Under the pieces are notes generated by a model. It worked only from the letters and a program-made list of their open reading frames with translations. It was not told where the DNA came from and ran no database searches. From NCBI GenBank assembly GCA_039183635.1, contig JBCDBL010000049.1, positions 1 through 27,552 of the forward strand: 27,552 nucleotides of DNA, written 5' to 3'. Positions 7,104 through 15,126 of this stretch are shown here, in pieces. Source of the DNA: JBCDBL01 sp039183635 (GTDB taxonomy: Bacteria > Pseudomonadota > Alphaproteobacteria > Caulobacterales > Parvularculaceae). Both the position numbers and the translations under genes were made by a program. Within the stretch, counting starts at the first letter, position 1, and every line of letters begins with the position of its first letter.

Positions 7104-9310
7104 TACTGCCCCCCCGCCCGCACAAGCGCCAAGGTTACAAGGATTGCGATGCCGACGATCATCACGAAGGCGTAGTGGTAGAGATAGCCCGACTGAATTT
7201 TTACAATCCGTTTGGCGCCGGAGATCACCGCTGCGGCGACGCCGTTGGGGCCGAACCTGTCAATAATGAAACCGTCCCCGCCTTTCCACAGGAGCCGGCC
7301 GAGGGCCTGGGCCGGTTTTACGAACAATACATCGTAAACTTCGTCCACATACCATTTGTTCTTCAGAAAATCGTGAATAAGGCCGCCGGGCCTCAAGGCG
7401 CCGGGCCGCGGCGCATCGCGCCAATAGTAAGTGATTGCGAAAAACAAGCCGACCAGCATTGCGACAAGGGGCGCAAACAGCACCCAGGTCGGCACATGGT
7501 GTCCGCCGCCATGGTTATCGCCATGGGCTGCTTCACCATGACCGTCTTCGTCTTCGGCATGGGGCGCCCCGCTGTGGGTCGTCTCGTCAGAGGTCGTCTC
7601 ACCAGGGGTGTCGACGCCGGCTTCCGCACCAGGTGCACCATCGCCATGATGCTCCTCATCTTGAAGGCCAGACGCGGCGGCGGCCTCTTCACCGCTTGAG
7701 GTCTCAGCGGCGAGGCGCGCGGCCTCCGCCGCGTTCAAAACATCCGAAGCGGTTGTCTTGTCCTCATACGCTGCAATGTTTGAGATCGACCCGTTCCAGA
7801 ATTTGGCTTTGTCATAGCCGATGAAGGGCGAATAAAACACCATCCCGGCGAAAATCGCGCCAATGGCCAGCGGCCAGAGAGGCAAAGACATCACCGGCGG
7901 CGCGTCATGGGCGTCCCGCATGACGCTTTCCGGCGCCCGTGGACGACCATGGAAGGTGAGGAATATGAGGCGCCAGGAGTAAAAACTCGTAAACACCGCC
8001 GCGATGACGGTGAGCCAGAACGCGAACATGGCCCCGGCGGCGCCGTCCGCCCCCGCGGCGAAAGCGCGCTCGATAATGGCGTCTTTGGAGATAAAGCCCG
8101 CCGTGCCGATATGGACGCCCGGAATACCGACGCCGGTGATCGCCACCGTGCCGATCAGCATGAAAATGTAGGTGAGCGGCAGCATCTGCGCGATCCCGCC
8201 CATTTTCTTCATGTCCTGCTCATGGTGCATGCCGTGAATGACAGCCCCCGCGCCCAGGAACAACAGCGCCTTGAAAAACGCGTGGGTGTAAAGATGAAAC
8301 ATCGCCGCATCGTAGGCCCCGACGCCGGCGGCGACGAACATGTAACCGAGTTGGGAGCATGTGGAGTAGGCGATGACTTTCTTGATGTCGTCCTGCAACA
8401 GCCCGACGGAGGCGGCGAAAAACGCTGTGATCGCGCCGACATAGGTGACGAGCGCCGCGGCGGCGGGTGCATTGTCGAAAAAGACGCCGCAGCGCACGAC
8501 CAGGAACACGCCCGCCGTCACCATGGTCGCGGCGTGGATCAGGGCGGAGACGGGCGTCGGCCCCTCCATCGCGTCCGGCAGCCAGGTGTGCAAAAGGAAC
8601 TGCGCCGACTTGCCCATGGCGCCGATGAACAGAAGCACCGCCAGCGTGGTGACGATGTCAAGCTCCATGCCAATAAACGACCACGTCTTTCCGGCCATCT
8701 CCGGAACTTGCGCGAACACGACGTCGAACTCCACGGAGCCGAAGGCGAGGTAGACGCCCATGATCCCGAGCGCGAAGCCGAAGTCTCCGACGCGGTTGAC
8801 AATGAAGGCCTTCATGGCCGCGCCGTTGGCGGAGTTTTTCTTGAACCAGAACCCGATCAAAAGATAGGAGGCGAGGCCGACCCCCTCCCAGCCGAAGAAC
8901 AGCTGCATGAAATTGTCCGCCGTCACCAGCATCAGCATAGCGAAGGTGAACAAAGACAGATAGGCGAAGAATCTTGATCGGTGCGGATCATCGTGCATGT
9001 AGCCGATGGAATAGGTATGGACGATGGCGGACACCGTGTTCACCACCACCAGCATGACGACGGTGAGCGTGTCGCGGCGAATGGACCAGTCCGCCTCGAA
9101 CGTTCCCGAGGCGAACCATTTCGCGATGACGACAGGAGGGAGATCCTGGTGGTTGAAGCCCACCTGCAAGAAGGCGATCCAGGACAGGATGGCCGCAAGC
9201 CAGAGAAAAGACGTGGTCAGCGCCTCCGTCGCCCGCGCGCCCATGGCCTTGCCGACGGGCATGGCGAGGATGGCGCCCAGCAGGGGCAGAAGAACGATGA
9301 GCGTGTACAT
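7103..9310 (-). CDS. nuoL: NADH-quinone oxidoreductase subunit L, with His-rich acidic insertion
   Basis: About 735 residues, longer than the roughly 610 of E. coli NuoL. It is the distal antiporter-like subunit with the long lateral helix. Signatures: FFGWEGVGLASYLLIGFW, KAFIVNRVGDFGFALG, FLLHTWLPDAMEGPTPVSALIHAATMV and KKVIAYSTCSQLGYMFVA. I chose ATG 9310 (MYTLIVLLPLLG) because it matches the usual family start and has GGCGGA seven bases upstream. ATG 9331 and GTG 9346 are in frame, but the latter would intrude into a repeat element. Between late helices (about residues 510-606) lies an Ala/Glu/Asp-rich stretch ending in nine histidines before VPTWVLFAPL. nuoM overlaps its stop codon. Confidence 0.96.
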   Translation of the reverse strand: MYTLIVLLPLLGAILAMPVGKAMGARATEALTTSFLWLAAILSWIAFLQVGFNHQDLPPVVIAKWFASGTFEADWSIRRDTLTVVMLVVVNTVSAIVHTYSIGYMHDDPHRSRFFAYLSLFTFAMLMLVTADNFMQLFFGWEGVGLASYLLIGFWFKKNSANGAAMKAFIVNRVGDFGFALGIMGVYLAFGSVEFDVVFAQVPEMAGKTWSFIGMELDIVTTLAVLLFIGAMGKSAQFLLHTWLPDAMEGPTPVSALIHAATMVTAGVFLVVRCGVFFDNAPAAAALVTYVGAITAFFAASVGLLQDDIKKVIAYSTCSQLGYMFVAAGVGAYDAAMFHLYTHAFFKALLFLGAGAVIHGMHHEQDMKKMGGIAQMLPLTYIFMLIGTVAITGVGIPGVHIGTAGFISKDAIIERAFAAGADGAAGAMFAFWLTVIAAVFTSFYSWRLIFLTFHGRPRAPESVMRDAHDAPPVMSLPLWPLAIGAIFAGMVFYSPFIGYDKAKFWNGSISNIAAYEDKTTASDVLNAAEAARLAAETSSGEEAAAASGLQDEEHHGDGAPGAEAGVDTPGETTSDETTHSGAPHAEDEDGHGEAAHGDNHGGGHHVPTWVLFAPLVAMLVGLFFAITYYWRDAPRPGALRPGGLIHDFLKNKWYVDEVYDVLFVKPAQALGRLLWKGGDGFIIDRFGPNGVAAAVISGAKRIVKIQSGYLYHYAFVMIVGIAILVTLALVRAGGQ

Positions 9311-9344
9311 CCGGTTATCCGCCCATTTCATTAAGTCTCGCCGC

Positions 9345-9459
9345 ACCCGTCATCCCGGACGCCGCACATTCGAATATTCCGCAGACAAATCCCGGATCAC
9401 TCGCTTTGCCGGCCAAAGCCTGACGGCTTTGGAGCAAACCGGCGTCCGGGATGACGGGT
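9345..9459. repeat. Palindromic intergenic repeat between nuoK and nuoL, 20-base perfect arms
   Basis: The sequence at 9345-9364 (ACCCGTCATCCCGG onward) is the exact reverse complement of 9440-9459. The 75-base interior contains a nested hairpin CCAAAGCC-TGAC-GGCTTTGG. The arms begin with the same GTCATCCC core as the element at 5391-5519, so both belong to one repeat class. It fills most of the nuoK-nuoL gap and would form a very stable stem in the nuo mRNA. Confidence 0.88.
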
Positions 9460-9484
9460 GTCATGAGTGCGCTCCGCATGATTC

Positions 9485-9796
9485 CTAATTCTTCATCAAA
9501 TTAATGTCTTCCACGGCGATGTCGCCGCGGTTGCGGAAGTACGTGACGAGAATGGCGAGCCCCACGGCGGCTTCCGCCGCCGCGACGGTCAGCACCAGCA
9601 TGGCGAACACCTGGCCCACAAGATCCTGAAGGAACACGGAGAACGCGACAAGATTGATGTTGACGGCGAGCAGCATCAGTTCGATCGACATCAAAATCAC
9701 AATGACGTTCTTCCGGTTAATGAAGATGCCGAACACGCCGATCGTGAACAGGATCGCCGCTACGGTGAGGTAATGGCCAAGACCGATCTCAACCAT
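9485..9796 (-). CDS. nuoK: NADH-quinone oxidoreductase subunit K
   Basis: 103 residues, three membrane helices, the normal size. NuoK (ND4L) is a membrane-arm subunit that carries buried glutamates of the proton path. The signature SIELMLLAVNINLVAFS contains the first glutamate and VAAAEAAVGLAI the second. The ATG at 9796 gives the standard start MVEIGLGHYLTVAAILF. Unlike in many genomes it is not directly joined to its neighbours: repeat elements occupy the gaps to nuoJ (upstream) and nuoL (downstream). Confidence 0.96.
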   Translation of the reverse strand: MVEIGLGHYLTVAAILFTIGVFGIFINRKNVIVILMSIELMLLAVNINLVAFSVFLQDLVGQVFAMLVLTVAAAEAAVGLAILVTYFRNRGDIAVEDINLMKN

Positions 9797-9830
9797 TAGA
9801 ACGCCCTCTCCGCAAGATCAGAGGCGTATC

Positions 9831-9974
9831 CTTCCCCCGCTTGCGGGGGAAGTGGCCCGAAGGGCCGAAGGGGGCAGCGGCGCTTTCACATATCAAAAGG
9901 TTTGCGTTTTGGGGGAACGGCGCGGCCCCCTCCGTCTCGCTCACGCTCGACACCTCCCCCGCTAGCAGGGGAGG
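9831..9974. repeat. Composite GC-rich repeat element between nuoJ and nuoK
   Basis: One end is the palindrome CTTCCCCCGC-TT-GCGGGGGAAG (9831-9852), followed by GGCCC-GAA-GGGCC. The other end is CCTCCCC/GGGGAGG (9953-9959/9968-9974). The interior has the CTCCGTCTCGCTCACGCTCG-type segment frequently seen in alphaproteobacterial intergenic repeats. A palindrome of the same design closes the window at 27528-27549. A chance minus-strand frame through this stretch is not a gene. Confidence 0.8.
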
Positions 9975-10014
9975 AAAAGCAGCGCCGCGCGTTTGAGAAA
10001 ACGAAATCATCGCC

Positions 10015-10626
10015 CTAAATCCCCTGTCCAGGCTTGACGTCGACCAGTTCGACCCCCTCGTACCGTTTGCGGCCGACCTGGTCGCCCACATCCTGGCGCT
10101 TGACGTCTTCACGCTTCGTCAGCGTCAAAACGATGGCGCCGACCATGGCGACGAGCAGGATCATGCCTGAAATCTGGAAGAGGTGAACGTAATCCGTATA
10201 GAGGACCCGCCCGAGGGCCTCGGCGTTTGACAGAACCTCCGCCGGCGGGGTCGGTTGGGCCCTGGCTGTCACAGCGTCGTCAGGAAACACCCAAACGCCG
10301 ACGACAAGAATAAGCTCCGCCAGGACGATGAGCGCCACCACGGCGCCCACGGGCAGATACTGCAAAAACCCCTGGCGCAGCTCCACAAAGTCGATGTCGA
10401 GCATCATCACGACGAACAGAAACAAAACCGCCACCGCGCCCACATAAACGACAATCAGCAGCATCGCCAGATACTCCGCCCCGATCAGAACGAAGAGGCA
10501 GGCGGAGGTTATGAAAGTGAGAATGAGAAACAGAACGGAATGAACGGGATTGCGCGCCGAGATCACCAGAAAGGCCGATGCGACAGCCAGGGTCGCGAAG
10601 ATGTAAAAGGCGATCGTTTGCAGCAT
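10015..10626 (-). CDS. nuoJ: NADH-quinone oxidoreductase subunit J
   Basis: About 203 residues with five membrane helices; NuoJ (ND6) lies at the junction of the quinone site and the membrane arm. The family core ARNPVHSVLFLILTFITSACLFVLIGAEYLAMLLIVVYVGAVAVLFLFVVMML is present in pieces: ARNPVHSVLFLIL, GAEYLAMLLIVVYVGAVAVL (pi-bulge helix 3) and FVVMMLDIDF. The frame is open to 10701, but the extra 25 residues are not family-like. The ATG at 10626 (MLQTIAFYIF) matches the usual start and has an AGGT element 5 bases upstream. The 192 bases between nuoI and this start show only a short GGGCG-CGAA-CGCCC hairpin. Confidence 0.95.
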   Translation of the reverse strand: MLQTIAFYIFATLAVASAFLVISARNPVHSVLFLILTFITSACLFVLIGAEYLAMLLIVVYVGAVAVLFLFVVMMLDIDFVELRQGFLQYLPVGAVVALIVLAELILVVGVWVFPDDAVTARAQPTPPAEVLSNAEALGRVLYTDYVHLFQISGMILLVAMVGAIVLTLTKREDVKRQDVGDQVGRKRYEGVELVDVKPGQGI

Positions 10627-10818
10627 CGACCTATCGCGTTTTTGCGCAGGGCTTATGGGGTCGCAAGCGGCGAAGCCAGTGCTCCTGTTGAGGGAGAACA
10701 ACGCCGGACAAGCCCCTAAAGGCGTACGCTTTTCTTCTCTTGCTCTTACCGCTGCGCCGGATGGCTCAGCCTCTGACGAGGGCGCGAACGCCCATAACTT
10801 TCTATGAGTCGCGCTGTT

Positions 10819-11307
10819 TTACCGATAGGGCGCGTCCAGTTCCAGATTTTTCGCAATCTCCCGCTCCCACCGGTCGCCATTGGCCAGAAGCCGGTCCTTG
10901 TCATAGAACAGCTCCTCCCGGGTCTCGGTGGCGAACTCGAAATTGGGGCCTTCGACGATAGCGTCCACGGGGCACGCCTCCTGGCACATGCCGCAATAGA
11001 TGCATTTCGTCATATCGATGTCGTAGCGGGTCGTCCGGCGGGAGCCGTCGTCCCGCGGCTCCGCCTCAATGGTGATCGCCTGGGCGGGGCAGATCGCCTC
11101 GCACAGCTTGCAGGCGATGCACCGCTCCTCGCCGTTCGGATACCGGCGCAGGGCGTGCTCGCCGCGAAACCGGGGAGACAAAGGCCCCTTTTCAAAGGGA
11201 TAATTCACCGTCGCCTTCGGCCTGAAGAAATACTTCATGGCAAGGCCGAAAGCCGATGCGAAATCCAGCAAAAGCGCGCCGCGAACGGCCTGGGCGATAC
11301 GGGACAC
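10819..11307 (-). CDS. nuoI: NADH-quinone oxidoreductase subunit I (ferredoxin-like, N6a/N6b)
   Basis: 162 residues, exactly the alphaproteobacterial size. It carries electrons through two [4Fe-4S] clusters toward N2. The cluster motifs are C63-C66-C69-C73 (CIACKLCEAICP) and C102-C105-C108-C112 (CIYCGMCQEACP). The start is GTG at 11307 (MSRIAQAVRGALLLDF), which overlaps the nuoH stop by one base (TAGTG) and is served by a strong AAGGAGG inside the last nuoH codons. The frame is open further upstream, but that stretch is only nuoH read in another frame. Confidence 0.96.
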   Translation of the reverse strand: MSRIAQAVRGALLLDFASAFGLAMKYFFRPKATVNYPFEKGPLSPRFRGEHALRRYPNGEERCIACKLCEAICPAQAITIEAEPRDDGSRRTTRYDIDMTKCIYCGMCQEACPVDAIVEGPNFEFATETREELFYDKDRLLANGDRWEREIAKNLELDAPYR

Positions 11308-12371
11308 TACACCGCCTCCTTCCAGGACTGGAACCAGGCCGCGACGTCCGGAAACGCCACCAGGACCGCGGCCACGATCATGACATAGGCCAGGGACGCG
11401 GGAAGGAAAATCTTCCAGCCGATGCGCATCAACTGGTCGTAGCGGTATCGCGGCACCATCGCCTTCACCATGGCGAACATGAAGAACACGGCGATAACCT
11501 TTATACCAAACCAGAACAGCGGGATTTGATTGAGAATAGGAATGTCGATCGGCGACAGCCACCCGCCGAGGAACAGGATGGTCGTCATGGCGCACATCAA
11601 GACGATATTGAGATACTCGCCGATCATGAACAGGAGATAGGGCGTCGAGGAATACTCCACCTGGTAGCCCGCCACCAGTTCCGATTCAGCTTCCGGCAAA
11701 TCGAAAGGCGGCCGGTTGGTCTCCGCCAGGGCCGAAATGAAGAACATGACGAACATCGGGAACAGCGGAATGAAATGCCAGCCGAATATCCCGCCGGCCT
11801 TGTCCTGGCTCATCACAATGTCCGTGATGTTGAGGGAGCCCACCAGCAGTAAAACCGTGATGATGATGAAGCCGATGGCGACCTCGTAGGAAACCATCTG
11901 CGCCGCCGACCGCAAACTCCCGAGAAACGGATATTTCGAGTTCGACGCCCAGCCGCCCATGATGACGCCGTAAACGCCGAGAGAGGAGATCGCGAAGAGG
12001 TAGAGAATGCCGACGTTCAGGTCCGCCACCACCCAGCCCGGCGCCACAGGAATAACAGCCCAGGAGATAAAGGCGAGTACGAACGTCAACAGCGGCGCGA
12101 TCAGGAACACCGCCTTGTCCGCCCCCGCCGGCACGACGATCTCTTTCAGGACGAATTTTAAAAAGTCCGCGAACGACTGCAAAAGGCCGAAGGCGCCGAC
12201 GACGTTCGGCCCTTTGCGCATCTGCACGGCGGCCCAGATTTTCCGGTCCGCCAGAAGAATGAAGGCCAGCGAAAGCAGCAGCGCCACCATCAGCGCCAGG
12301 ATCTGAACCCCCGTCTGGGCGAGCCACATCAGCGGCGCCTCAGAATTGCGTGTCGTCAGCCAGTTCCACAT
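11307..12371 (-). CDS. nuoH: NADH-quinone oxidoreductase subunit H
   Basis: 354 residues, eight membrane helices; NuoH (ND1) forms the membrane side of the quinone chamber. Signatures are DRKIWAAVQMRKGPNVVG and GLLQSFADFLKFVLKE near the N-terminus, GGWASNSKYPFLGSLRSAAQ, and the highly conserved ETNRPPFDLPEAESELVAGY loop. The ATG at 12371 is preceded by AAGGA about ten bases away. A 161-base AT-rich gap containing an inverted repeat lies between it and the inserted gene upstream. It overlaps nuoI by one base. Confidence 0.97.
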   Translation of the reverse strand: MWNWLTTRNSEAPLMWLAQTGVQILALMVALLLSLAFILLADRKIWAAVQMRKGPNVVGAFGLLQSFADFLKFVLKEIVVPAGADKAVFLIAPLLTFVLAFISWAVIPVAPGWVVADLNVGILYLFAISSLGVYGVIMGGWASNSKYPFLGSLRSAAQMVSYEVAIGFIIITVLLLVGSLNITDIVMSQDKAGGIFGWHFIPLFPMFVMFFISALAETNRPPFDLPEAESELVAGYQVEYSSTPYLLFMIGEYLNIVLMCAMTTILFLGGWLSPIDIPILNQIPLFWFGIKVIAVFFMFAMVKAMVPRYRYDQLMRIGWKIFLPASLAYVMIVAAVLVAFPDVAAWFQSWKEAV

Positions 12372-12396
12372 AAGACCGTGGTCCTTTTAGTCTTTC

Positions 12397-12424
12397 ATTT
12401 CACAGCATGTTGCGCATGTGAAAT
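12397..12424. repeat. Inverted repeat upstream of nuoH
   Basis: ATTTCACA (12397-12404) and TGTGAAAT (12417-12424) are perfect 8-base arms around GCATGTTGCGCA, in which CATG and CATG can also pair. It lies 26-53 bases before the nuoH start, in AT-rich sequence. It could be an operator for an internal promoter or an mRNA hairpin. No T-run follows, so an intrinsic terminator is unlikely. Confidence 0.45.
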
Positions 12425-12521
12425 TCTCTGCCATGTATCCTTATCCATACTCCCAAACAAGCCAGACAGCTAAGTCTTATACAGATTTGATATACAAGGC
12501 TCATTTGAGCTATCTCTCAAA

Positions 12522-12537
12522 GTTCGACAGGCTCAGG
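12522..12537 (-). repeat. CCTGAGCCTGTCGAAC repeat core overlapping a stop codon
   Basis: On the minus strand this 16-mer resembles the CCTGAG-C/T-TTGTCGAA core of widespread bacterial intergenic palindromes (recognised from memory, not searched). Its TGA is the stop codon of the inserted membrane-protein gene at 12533. Thirteen bases further downstream is the small palindrome GCTCATTTGAGC (12499-12510). Confidence 0.5.
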
Positions 12538-12976
12538 TTTCTGCCTTCTTACGCACTTCCACGCGGCTATCAATCCACATTTCAAACCAAAAGCCAGCGA
12601 TAAATGGCACAGCCGCCAAGGCCATAATCCACTGATGGAACGTCTGAAAATACTCGAACCCTGGGGGAGTCGGAGCAGCCCCCGTCATGATCTGCGTATT
12701 CATCATGGAGATCGGCCAAAAAACCCCCATAAAAGCGCCGCCAATTGCACGGGCGTACCGACTTTCTGTGAAGTCAGACCACGCAAACGCTAAAAAGAAG
12801 GCTGCCCAACATACAAAATAAACAATGCTTATCGGCCATAGATATTGGCCATTTAACAGCGAAACATGTTCAGCGAAAACTGAGCCTGAGCCGATTTCAG
12901 GAACAGGCGCATTCATCAAGTTAACGCCATACAAAGCAGTAAAAGCGAAGGTCGCCCAAGGAAGTATGCGTTTCAC
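12533..12976 (-). CDS. Unrecognised multi-helix membrane protein inserted between nuoG and nuoH
   Basis: 147 residues from the GTG at 12976. About four hydrophobic segments are visible: near the N-terminus (ILPWATFAFTALYGV), about 46-66 (LWPISIVYFVCWAAFFLAFAW), 77-92, and 115-133, ending in the basic tail RVEVRKKAET. I recognise no family. The start is uncertain. The frame is open to an ATG at 13036 inside nuoG, but those extra residues look like shadow sequence. An ATT at 12988 is the only candidate start at good distance from the GGAG that overlaps the nuoG stop. The base composition is clearly more AT-rich than the flanking nuo genes, suggesting transfer. The stop codon lies inside a repeat core. 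Confidence 0.7.
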   Translation of the reverse strand: MKRILPWATFAFTALYGVNLMNAPVPEIGSGSVFAEHVSLLNGQYLWPISIVYFVCWAAFFLAFAWSDFTESRYARAIGGAFMGVFWPISMMNTQIMTGAAPTPPGFEYFQTFHQWIMALAAVPFIAGFWFEMWIDSRVEVRKKAET

Positions 12977-12990
12977 AAGCTTAATAATGG

Positions 12991-15108
12991 CTACTCCGCC
13001 GCTTGCACTTTCGGGGCGTTCATCACCCGCGAACATTCCGCCATCGTCGCGCTCGCCCGGGCGATGGGGTTGGTGAGATAAAAATCCCGCACCGCCGAGA
13101 CGAAGGGCGCGTCGCTGAGCTCCCCGGCTTGCCCGAGGCCGGCGAGATCCGCATCAGCGCCAGACGGGGCGTGGTCGATGGAACCGAGCTCGGGCGCGTC
13201 GTCAAACACCGCAGCGCGCAAGGCCGTGAGGTCGTCATAGGGCAAGGTCTTGCCGAGAACGTCGGACAGGGCCCTCAGGATCGCCCAATCCTCCCGCGCC
13301 TCCCCCGGGGGGAAGGCAGCGCGCTGGGCGAGCTGCGCCCGGCCTTCGGTGTTCACGAAAATTCCGCTTTGTTCCGTATACGCCGCCGCCGGCAACACAA
13401 CGTCCGCCGCATGGGCGCCGGCGTCGCCGTGGCTGCCCTGGTAAATGACGAAGGCGTCATTCAGTTTCGACGTATCGATTTCATCGGCGCCCAACAGATA
13501 CATAGCCTCGATCGCGCCGGAGGCCGCGCCCTCCAAGATCTCCGCAGTTCCCTTGCCGCCTTCGCCCGGCAAAAGCTTAAGATCAAGACCGGCGACCCGA
13601 GACGCCGCGTCATGGAGAATGTTAAAACCGTTCCAGCCGGGCGCGTCCCCCGCCGACGGCTTTACAAAGCCGAGAGCGGCGAGCTTCGCCGCCTCGGCCA
13701 GCACCGCCGCGCCGTCCGGCCGGGCCAAAGCCCCCATGCCGAGGATGACCATGGGCCGCTTGGCGGCTTTCAGGACAGAGAAAAACGGATGCGCGCCCTC
13801 CGCCACGTCCCGCAGCGTGCGCGCGCCGGCGCCCAGATGCTCATACTCGTATGTCAGGTCCGCCGCCTCCCCGATGACGGCGATCTTCAAATCGAGATTG
13901 GCGAGCCAGGCTTTGCGAATACGCGCGTTGATAATAGGCGCTTCTTTCCGGGGGTTCGTTCCCACAAGGAGAATAGCGTCCGCTTCCTCGATACCGGCGA
14001 TCGTGGAGTTGAAAAGATAGCCTTCCCGCAGCCCCGCCTCAAGCGCCGCACCGTCCTGGCGGCAGTCGACATTGGGCGTCCCCAGGGCCGCCATCAGGTC
14101 CTTAAACGCCTTCATCGCCTCGGCCGAAACGAGATCGCCGGCGAGGCCCGCGATTTTCTCAGGCGCCGTCGCGTTCAGTTTCTCCGCAACCGCCGCGAAC
14201 GCCTCCTCCCAGCTTGCGGGGAGGAGCTTGCCGTTTTTGCGCACGAAAGGCTTGTCCAGGCGCTGACGTTTGAGGCCGTCACAGATGAAGCGGGTTTTGT
14301 CGGAAATCCATTCCTCGTTCACGTCTTCATGGAGGCGGGGCAGAATGCGCATCACCTCCCGCCCCCGCGCATCGACGCGAATATTCGAGCCGACGGCGTC
14401 CATGACGTCGACGCTCTCGGTCTTGCGCAGCTCCCAGGGCCGCGCGTTGAAGGCGTAGGGCTTCGACGTCAGGGCGCCGACGGGGCAAAGGTCAATGACA
14501 TTGCCGGACAGCTCCGACTCGATGGCTTTTTCAAGATACGTCGTAATCGCCGCATCCTCGCCCCGGTTTAACAGGCCGAGATCGTCGACGCCGGCGACCT
14601 CCGTTGCGAACCGTACGCATCGGGTGCACTGAATGCACCGGGTCATGATGGTTTTGACGAGCGGCCCCATATGCGGGTCGTCGACGGCGCGCTTGTTCTC
14701 CTCAAAGCGGGAGCCGGAGCGGCCATAGGCCATCGCCTGGTCCTGCAGGTCGCACTCCCCGCCCTGGTCGCAGATGGGGCAGTCGAGGGGGTGATTGATG
14801 AGCAGGAACTCCATCACCCCTTCCCGGGCCTTTTTCACCATCGGCGTGTTCGTAAACAGCTCCGGCGGCTCCCCTTCCGGGCCGGGCCGCAGGTCGCGCA
14901 CGTTCTGGGCGCAGGAGGCGACAGGCTTCGGCGGCCCGCCCTTCACCTCAATGAGGCACATCCGGCAATTTCCGGCGACCGACAGGCGCTCATGGTAGCA
15001 AAACCTAGGGATCTCCTCCCCCGCCGCTTCACACGCCTGGAGGAGGGTGAGATTCGAGGGCACCTCGATTTCATCGCCGTTGACTTTGATGGTGCGTTGA
15101 TCGGTCAT
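12991..15108 (-). CDS. nuoG: NADH-quinone oxidoreductase subunit G
   Basis: 705 residues; largest peripheral-arm subunit, conducting electrons through three clusters. The [2Fe-2S] N1b ligands are C37, C48, C51 and C66. N4/N5 ligands are H106-C110-C113-C119 and C158-C161-C164...C208. The extra N7 motif of the E. coli protein is absent, as in mitochondria and most Alphaproteobacteria. A long degenerate molybdopterin-oxidoreductase-like domain follows (from about residue 220) with the motif DVVLPAAAYTEQSGIFVNTEGRAQ in pieces. The start ATG 15108 (MTDQRTIKVNGDEIEVP) fits the family. An AhpD-like gene ends 18 bases upstream, so nuoG does not directly follow nuoF. Confidence 0.97.
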   Translation of the reverse strand: MTDQRTIKVNGDEIEVPSNLTLLQACEAAGEEIPRFCYHERLSVAGNCRMCLIEVKGGPPKPVASCAQNVRDLRPGPEGEPPELFTNTPMVKKAREGVMEFLLINHPLDCPICDQGGECDLQDQAMAYGRSGSRFEENKRAVDDPHMGPLVKTIMTRCIQCTRCVRFATEVAGVDDLGLLNRGEDAAITTYLEKAIESELSGNVIDLCPVGALTSKPYAFNARPWELRKTESVDVMDAVGSNIRVDARGREVMRILPRLHEDVNEEWISDKTRFICDGLKRQRLDKPFVRKNGKLLPASWEEAFAAVAEKLNATAPEKIAGLAGDLVSAEAMKAFKDLMAALGTPNVDCRQDGAALEAGLREGYLFNSTIAGIEEADAILLVGTNPRKEAPIINARIRKAWLANLDLKIAVIGEAADLTYEYEHLGAGARTLRDVAEGAHPFFSVLKAAKRPMVILGMGALARPDGAAVLAEAAKLAALGFVKPSAGDAPGWNGFNILHDAASRVAGLDLKLLPGEGGKGTAEILEGAASGAIEAMYLLGADEIDTSKLNDAFVIYQGSHGDAGAHAADVVLPAAAYTEQSGIFVNTEGRAQLAQRAAFPPGEAREDWAILRALSDVLGKTLPYDDLTALRAAVFDDAPELGSIDHAPSGADADLAGLGQAGELSDAPFVSAVRDFYLTNPIARASATMAECSRVMNAPKVQAAE

Positions 15109-15126
15109 ATCGCCACGCTTATGAAT

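Noticed and set aside
5304..7175. 623-residue plus-strand open frame across nuoM and its flanks
   Set aside because: It is antisense to nuoM, which has full family signatures. The translation is His/Arg/Gln-rich shadow sequence with no domain.
9789..10112. 107-residue minus-strand frame between nuoJ and nuoK
   Set aside because: It overlaps nuoJ out of frame and reads through the GC-rich repeat element; no protein-like features.
11308..11595. N-terminal extension of NuoI to 258 residues
   Set aside because: The extra part is nuoH out of frame. The GTG at 11307 has a strong ribosome binding site and gives the standard 162 residues.
13003..14571. 522-residue plus-strand frame
   Set aside because: Antisense shadow of nuoG, whose cluster ligands and length are intact.
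13037..15108. NuoG as a formate dehydrogenase-like catalytic enzyme
   Set aside because: Although it contains the molybdopterin-like fold, the N-terminal cluster set and operon position are those of complex I, and no cofactor-ligating Cys/SeCys motif is visible.
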